28,914 bases of DNA, from positions 1 through 28,914 of the forward strand of contig CAZXLQ010000022.1 in assembly GCA_964641945.1 (NCBI GenBank). The letters are read 5' to 3'. The first letter of the stretch is position 1. Each line of letters begins with the position of its first letter. The stretch comes from JADIYM01 sp964641945. Lineage in GTDB: Bacteria > Acidobacteriota > Blastocatellia > UBA7656 > JADIYM01. Below, piece by piece: positions 25,058 through 28,914 of this stretch. Made by a program: the position numbers and the translations under genes. A model generated the notes under the pieces. That model was given only the letters and a program-made list of their open reading frames with translations. It searched no databases and was not told where the DNA came from.

Positions 25058-25417
25058 TCAGCTGGCCGATTCGGTCGATTGCCGCAGCCGCGCCTCTTCG
25101 CGCGCGGCCTCGCGGCGCAGGGTCTCGATCTCCTGCTGCAGTGCCTCGTACTCCTGCAGGCGCTGCTTAAAGAAGCGCAGCGTGACGCGCGCCTTCTCCC
25201 GCATCCCCTGTGGGGTCAGGTAATACATGTACGCCCGCTTGTTATGGCTGTTGGTGAAGTTGCGCGCCTTGATGAGCCCTTTCTCCATCAGGGCGTTCAG
25301 GCAGTAGTTGACCTTGCCCAGGCTGATGCCGAGGGCGTTCGCGAGCTCGCGCTGGCTCGCCTGCGGGTTAGCCGCGAGGAGCTGGAGAAGCTTGTACCGG
25401 TACTCGTCAGTGAGCAT
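25058..25417 (-). CDS. MarR-type EPS-associated transcriptional regulator
   Basis: A 119-residue winged helix-turn-helix protein. The recognition region SQRELANALGISLGKVNYC is at 21-39, a wing with NKRAYMYYLT follows (59-68), and residues 80-112 form a probable coiled coil for dimerisation. It fits the small MarR-family regulators linked to exopolysaccharide clusters. It lies 25 bases before the WbpE-like gene and is probably co-transcribed with it. A perfect inverted repeat and a plausible promoter lie just upstream of its own ATG, which suggests autoregulation. The ligand, if any, is unknown. Confidence 0.85.
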   Translation of the reverse strand: MLTDEYRYKLLQLLAANPQASQRELANALGISLGKVNYCLNALMEKGLIKARNFTNSHNKRAYMYYLTPQGMREKARVTLRFFKQRLQEYEALQQEIETLRREAAREEARLRQSTESAS

Positions 25418-25436
25418 CAGGCACGTGAACGGGCTT

Positions 25437-25453
25437 TGTTCATAGATTGAACA
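25437..25453. promoter_or_regulatory. candidate operator, perfect inverted repeat
   Basis: TGTTCA-N5-TGAACA, six-base perfect arms with a five-base spacer, 19 bases upstream of the regulator ATG and just downstream of the proposed -10 box. A dimeric winged-helix protein bound here would block transcription, so it is a good candidate autoregulatory site. I did not search the whole window for further copies. Confidence 0.55.
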
Positions 25454-25461
25454 TGACCAGC

Positions 25462-25490
25462 ATTAGACCCCTTTTGTGGAGTGAGCGCAA
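25462..25490 (-). promoter_or_regulatory. candidate sigma70-type promoter for regulator operon
   Basis: On the minus strand TTGCGC (25485-25490) and TCTAAT (25462-25467) are separated by 17 bases. The -10 box matches consensus at five of six bases and the -35 at about three. The predicted start of transcription falls just before the inverted repeat, and the regulator ATG is about 45 bases downstream of the -10 box. This would be an internal promoter of the cluster. Confidence 0.45.
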
Positions 25491-25649
25491 GGCGAATTCG
25501 GTCTTGCCGGCGCGCGCAGAGCGATTGGCTAATCGGGGACGGCCCACGGGAGCCACTCCCGCAAGTTACAACTGGACCGAAGGACCCGTCAGCTCGGTAT
25601 TCCGTCGTTCACGGCGTGCTCATGCGCAGCGCCTACGGCTGACGGCGGA
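25491..25649. other. non-coding interval with short hairpin
   Basis: This is the rest of the 232-base gap between the methyltransferase and regulator genes. A perfect 6-base stem with a 3-base loop (CGGGAG CCA CTCCCG) lies at 25547-25561. No T-run follows on the minus strand, so a rho-independent terminator is not supported, though it could act as a pause or an RNA-stabilising element. No credible ORF was seen. Confidence 0.35.
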
Positions 25650-26465
25650 TCACTGTGGTTTGCGGACGACGAAATTTATCTCCACGGGATAGAACAGCGT
25701 CCGTGATATCCACCCCATGCGCGACGACTCGGTTGCCCTCAGAGCGTACGCGAGCGCGCGAGCCACCAGGCGCGTCGGCGCGGAGTGCCCGCGCTTAAGA
25801 CGATCGACCGTAGGCCAGTGCCCGGTGGTAGCCCATTCCATCAATTCGGTTTTGAAGATCCGCGCGAATAGCAGGGTCAAGCTGTGCTCGTCGAAGCTTC
25901 GAAGGTGCGCGTATTCGTACGGGTAATCCGTGCCGGTGTAATGGGAGAGGTCTTCCCGATACGGAACGCGGATCATCAGGACGCCGCCAGGCTTTAGGGC
26001 GCCAAGGAGTTTCCCGACGCAAAGATTGAGATCGATGACGTGTTCGAGCACGTCGGTGCACGTGATCGCATCGAAGAACTCCGCGTGGTAGGGCAAGTCT
26101 TCGAGTCTTGCAAGACAGACGTTGATGCCGAGCTCCTGCGCGCGCCGGAGGTAATCGGGGCTGATGTCGACACCGAAACGCTGGAGAGCGGGCAGCTGCG
26201 AGAGCAACCGTCCGAGGCCGACGCCCGCGTCGAGCACTCGATCGCCATCCCGCGTGTACTTCCGAAGCAGCCGGACTGTCGAGTCCTCCATTTCGCGCCA
26301 GAGACGCTCGGGTATGAACGGGTTCTCCCCTTTGGCTGCGAGATACGCGAGGTGATCGTTTGCAATCCGCGTGTAGTTCTCGAGATAGGCATCTGGCTCC
26401 GAGAAGACCGGGATACCGCCGTCGATCCGGAGTGGTTCGAGTGCGTAGGGTGCCGCCGTCTGCAT
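25650..26465 (-). CDS. class I SAM-dependent methyltransferase
   Basis: A 271-residue methyltransferase with SAM motif VLDAGVGLGRLL at 77-88, FGVDISPDYLRRA (97-109), TCTDVLEHV and LKPGGVLMIRVPYRED in standard order. The C-terminal part (YEYAHLRSFDEHSL, then a basic stretch) may contact the substrate. The target is unknown; sugar or lipid-intermediate methylation is likely from context. The ATG at 26465 lies 38 bases after the flippase stop, with no strong ribosome site. It closes the right-hand transcription block, followed by the only sizeable regulatory gap. Confidence 0.82.
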   Translation of the reverse strand: MQTAAPYALEPLRIDGGIPVFSEPDAYLENYTRIANDHLAYLAAKGENPFIPERLWREMEDSTVRLLRKYTRDGDRVLDAGVGLGRLLSQLPALQRFGVDISPDYLRRAQELGINVCLARLEDLPYHAEFFDAITCTDVLEHVIDLNLCVGKLLGALKPGGVLMIRVPYREDLSHYTGTDYPYEYAHLRSFDEHSLTLLFARIFKTELMEWATTGHWPTVDRLKRGHSAPTRLVARALAYALRATESSRMGWISRTLFYPVEINFVVRKPQ

Positions 26466-26503
26466 GACTTCGGAAGCCTGCTCCTACGATTGCTCTTTGC
26501 CGA

Positions 26504-28012
26504 TCAAGACAACCGGATCGAACGGGGAATCACCGCGCGAAATGCGGCGGCTACCGCCCGGCGCTCATCCGAGCGGAGCGCCGCCCAGCCGCAGGCGAGA
26601 ATAACAGCGGTCGCCGCGCTGGACCAGCCAACGGCCTGAAGGAGGGTCGCTTCCCCGACCAGAGAAAGGGCTGTTGCGCCGCCGACGATCACGCCACCGA
26701 AGCCGATAACGCGAGTCCATTCGTAGCGGACCCGGAGATACGTTTCGCGGAATAGCCGCAGCCACCCCGCAAGCAATAGGCACACGATCAGAAAGCCGCT
26801 CGCAAGCCCGATTCCGGCGCCCAAGACGCCAAATCGCATGATCAGTGCGACCTGCAGGCAGGAGGCAACGATCGCGCCCACCCCTTGGATGACCGTGACG
26901 GCCCAGACGCGCTTGGCGTAGTAAAGCGGCGGGAGGAGCACCGAGAACACTCCCCCCAGGAAGAAGCCGGCCGCGGAATATCCGACGACGACGTGCGCCT
27001 GCTCAAAGGCGCTCGCGGCAAGTAACGCGACGACCGGGCGTGCCCAGGCGAAGAACAGGAGGGTCAGGCAGCCGAAGCCGATGACGTAGTAGGTCATCGC
27101 CCGTTTCAGCTGCTCATGCCCCGCCGCAGGGTTCTGGGAAAACGACAGGAAGAACGGCAGCCACGCCGTCGTGAAGCCGGAGACGAGAAGACTCATCGCC
27201 ACGCCCAGGTTGTAGCCGACGACGTATACCCCGAGGTCTGCCAACCCGCGCAGCTCCTTGAGCAAGAACTGATTCCCCTGCTGAAGAATGATGAGGAAGA
27301 AGAAAGACGGCACGAGCGGAAGTCCGTGTCGCAGGAGGCCGCGGATTGCGGTCCGGTCGGTTCGCGGCGCGCCCGCCATGAGGTTCTGTCGCGCCGACAG
27401 GCTGAGGAGAAGGAACTGCGATGCCAACTGAGCCTCGAGCACCCCCGCGAGGCCGCGACCGAGGCCTGCAACGAGAAGCAGCCCGAGCAAGCCCGCCAGC
27501 ACGGCGGAAACGACCGAGATCCAGACGTACTGCGATACCGAACGCCGAAACTGGATTCCCAGCATCAAGGGTTGGGTGATTGCGGAACCCACCACCGATA
27601 GGAATGCGAGCGCGGTAGGGTACGCGAAATCGGGTCTCCCAAAGAGCAGGGTGCTCGTTCTCTCCGGCGTCAACAGTGGCGCGGCTGCAACGATCCCCGA
27701 CATGAGGAGGGCCAGGGACGCGGCAGACCAGACGACCCTTCCCCGCGCTGCCTCATCGGTGCGATCGAAGTACACGATTCCCGTTGCGGCGCCGGCTCCC
27801 AGGGTGGCGATAGGGGACAGAAACGCGGCAACGACGAGTAGCGCGGCGAGGACTCCGTACTCATGCGGCGGGATCGCTGCCGTATAGACGGGCAGGAGGA
27901 CGATATTGACGGCTTTGGCAAGGGCGCCGCCAAGCGCGTAGGCGGCGGATTCCCGGCCAAGTCGGCCGATCGTACTGGGCTTGACGATCTGCGCCGGGCC
28001 CGTGTCACGCAT
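26504..28012 (-). CDS. Wzx-type polysaccharide flippase (MOP family)
   Basis: A 502-residue, strongly hydrophobic membrane protein with about 12-14 membrane segments. The N-terminal pattern (SAAYALGGALAKAVNIVLLP, then PPHEYGVLAALLVVAAFL) is the usual start of MOP-family O-unit flippases. It would move lipid-linked repeat units across the inner membrane. Finding it in the same cluster as a Wzm/Wzt-type exporter is unexpected, because the two are alternative export routes. No Wzy-type polymerase is seen in this window. The ATG at 28012 is preceded by AGGGA five bases away. It is separated from the WbpD-like gene by 220 bases. Confidence 0.88.
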   Translation of the reverse strand: MRDTGPAQIVKPSTIGRLGRESAAYALGGALAKAVNIVLLPVYTAAIPPHEYGVLAALLVVAAFLSPIATLGAGAATGIVYFDRTDEAARGRVVWSAASLALLMSGIVAAAPLLTPERTSTLLFGRPDFAYPTALAFLSVVGSAITQPLMLGIQFRRSVSQYVWISVVSAVLAGLLGLLLVAGLGRGLAGVLEAQLASQFLLLSLSARQNLMAGAPRTDRTAIRGLLRHGLPLVPSFFFLIILQQGNQFLLKELRGLADLGVYVVGYNLGVAMSLLVSGFTTAWLPFFLSFSQNPAAGHEQLKRAMTYYVIGFGCLTLLFFAWARPVVALLAASAFEQAHVVVGYSAAGFFLGGVFSVLLPPLYYAKRVWAVTVIQGVGAIVASCLQVALIMRFGVLGAGIGLASGFLIVCLLLAGWLRLFRETYLRVRYEWTRVIGFGGVIVGGATALSLVGEATLLQAVGWSSAATAVILACGWAALRSDERRAVAAAFRAVIPRSIRLS

Positions 28013-28232
28013 CCCTGTCCCTGCTTCTAGCAGACGAAGGCGCCGCGCATGGCCGCCGAATGCGCCGGATTGTCTTCGGAGCGGCCTTTCTCCGGATCAC
28101 CGGCGCCTAACGTCGAGCTACCGACGTCGAGGGACGCGCCACGCCTGACGCGGCCGTCGAGGCATCGAGATGGGGAGCAGCCCGGTTCACTGGGCACGGC
28201 CCGTGCGGGGAAGGGACCCGCGTGCTGCATAG
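28013..28232. other. intergenic gap with no recognisable gene
   Basis: This gap of 220 bases between the WbpD-like and flippase genes holds no ORF I believe. It includes a direct repeat ACGTCGAG twice around 28110-28140 and a GC-rich inverted repeat (GCACGG/CCGTGC) near 28197-28209 without a T-run. A ribosome site (AGGGA, 28018-28022) belongs to the flippase. No promoter was found. Confidence 0.35.
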
Positions 28233-28811
28233 CTACTTCACGAGCTGGCAACGCCCGTCGACCAGACGGTACCGATCACCGGTCCGCGGACAGGTGGACT
28301 CGCCGACCCCGGTGAGCGGCAGCTCGAGCCGCTCGCCGTATCGGCTCATCCACCCCGCATGCCGCGCGGGTACCCCGAGCATCAGCGCAAAGTCCGGTAC
28401 GTTCGTGTTGACCACCGCGCCCGCGCCGACGAAGGCGTACTCGCCGATCGTCACGCCGCACACGATCGTGCAGTTGGCCCCGAGCGTAGCGCCGCGCTTG
28501 ACGAGCGTCGGGCGATACTCGCTCTTGCGCGAGATCGCCGATCGCGGGTTGTACACGTTGGTGAAGACCATGCTCGGGCCGCAGAAGACGTCGTCCTCGA
28601 GCGTCACGTCGTCGTAGACCGAGACGTTGTTCTGGATCTTGACGTTGTTGCCGATCACGACCTTGTTGCCGACGAAGACGTTCTGGCCGAGCGAGCAGCG
28701 CTCCCCGATGCGCGCACCGCCGCACACGTGCACCCAGTGCCAGATGCGCGTGCCTTCGCCGATCTGGGCCCCGTCGTCGACGATTGCCGACGGGTGGATT
28801 AACGTGGACAT
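28233..28811 (-). CDS. wbpD: WbpD-like UDP-sugar N-acetyltransferase (left-handed beta-helix)
   Basis: A 192-residue hexapeptide-repeat acetyltransferase. Repeats run from about residue 5 (HPSAIVDDGAQIGEGTRIW) to about 150, with VFVGNKVVIGNNVKIQNNV, FCGPSMVFTNVYNPRS and CGVTIGEYAFVGAGAVV. The C-terminal tail with CPRTGDRYRL is characteristic of WbpD/WlbB-type enzymes, which acetylate the 3-amino group of UDP-GlcNAc3NA-uronic acid. Length is almost exactly that of WbpD. The frame extends to 28904, but the ATG at 28811 (MSTLIHPSAIV) aligns with the family start. It is the first complete gene of the minus-strand series; the partner WbpE- and WbpI-like genes are 3 kb and 25 kb away. Confidence 0.92.
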   Translation of the reverse strand: MSTLIHPSAIVDDGAQIGEGTRIWHWVHVCGGARIGERCSLGQNVFVGNKVVIGNNVKIQNNVSVYDDVTLEDDVFCGPSMVFTNVYNPRSAISRKSEYRPTLVKRGATLGANCTIVCGVTIGEYAFVGAGAVVNTNVPDFALMLGVPARHAGWMSRYGERLELPLTGVGESTCPRTGDRYRLVDGRCQLVK

Positions 28812-28914
28812 TCGGATGTGGGCGTCAAGGGTTCGGCGCTTCTGCGGGGGAGAGCGGACACTAGTGGACTGTAACGTTGATATCCGTAGTATCATATGAG
28901 GCATGAACTCCCTC
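28812..28914. promoter_or_regulatory. A/T-rich leader upstream of the WbpD-like gene, possible promoter region
   Basis: This edge segment is less GC-rich than anything near it and has several short palindromes (CACTAGTG at 28859-28866, AACGTT, GATATC, CATATG). On the minus strand TATGAT is a fair -10 box, but a -35 at normal spacing would lie outside the window. On the plus strand an ATG at 28903 is followed by only three more codons, so a divergent gene can be neither supported nor excluded. Confidence 0.3.

Noticed and set aside
25547..25561. Hairpin considered as a rho-independent terminator
   Set aside because: The stem is only six bases and no T-run follows on the transcribed strand.
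28027..28251. Short minus-strand frame between the WbpD-like and flippase genes
   Set aside because: It is low-complexity, overlaps the end of the WbpD-like gene and lacks a ribosome site or family match.

Overview
The window is a dense, almost entirely minus-strand gene cluster for a cell-surface polysaccharide (most likely LPS O-antigen) in a high-GC Gram-negative bacterium. The best guess is a beta- or gammaproteobacterium: the predicted proteins look most like Bordetella wbm and Pseudomonas wbp products, and an EPS-associated MarR-type regulator is present. No rRNA, tRNA, IS element, CRISPR array or phage gene was seen. Every convincing gene is on the minus strand, so transcription runs from the right edge to the left. 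Large plus-strand frames are GC-driven shadows.

Layout in transcription order (right to left). 28.8-25.6 kb: a WbpD-like N-acetyltransferase, a Wzx-type flippase and a methyltransferase. 25.5-21.9 kb: a promoter with a perfect inverted repeat, the MarR-type regulator, a WbpE-like aminotransferase with a TTG start, and two SDR sugar epimerases. 21.9-15.2 kb: a likely modification block with a methyltransferase, a polysaccharide-deacetylase-like protein, a first asparagine-synthase-like amidotransferase, a formyltransferase, a WbqC-like protein and a glycosyltransferase. 15.2-12.0 kb: an ABC polysaccharide exporter with two different Wzt-like ATPases and one Wzm-like permease. 12.0-9.7 kb: a methyltransferase and a glycosyltransferase-like protein. 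9.7-0.1 kb: a second amidotransferase, the SDR trio WbmH-WbmG-WbmF, a paralogue of the glycosyltransferase-like protein, a WbpI-like 2-epimerase, an SDR and a GT4 glycosyltransferase.

How they fit together (inference). WbpE, WbpD and WbpI homologues act on UDP-GlcNAc-derived 2,3-diamino-uronic acids. WbmF/G/H homologues would epimerise such sugars. The AsnB-like enzymes would convert the carboxylates to uronamides. Formyl- and methyltransferases could decorate or cap the chain before the Wzm/Wzt exporter, whose ATPases carry C-terminal extensions like glycan-recognition domains, moves it across the inner membrane. This resembles the chemistry of Bordetella O-chains (2,3-diacetamido-2,3-dideoxy-galacturonamide polymers with modified ends), but the gene set and order are mosaic. 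The dehydrogenases (WbpA, WbpB types), an initiating glycosyltransferase and any Wzy polymerase are not in the window.

The middle block (about 9.7-22.8 kb) reads visibly less GC-rich than the flanks, suggesting cassette exchange. No gene-free stretch exceeds 300 bases; the longest gaps (25418-25649, 28013-28232, 7661-7770) are described below.
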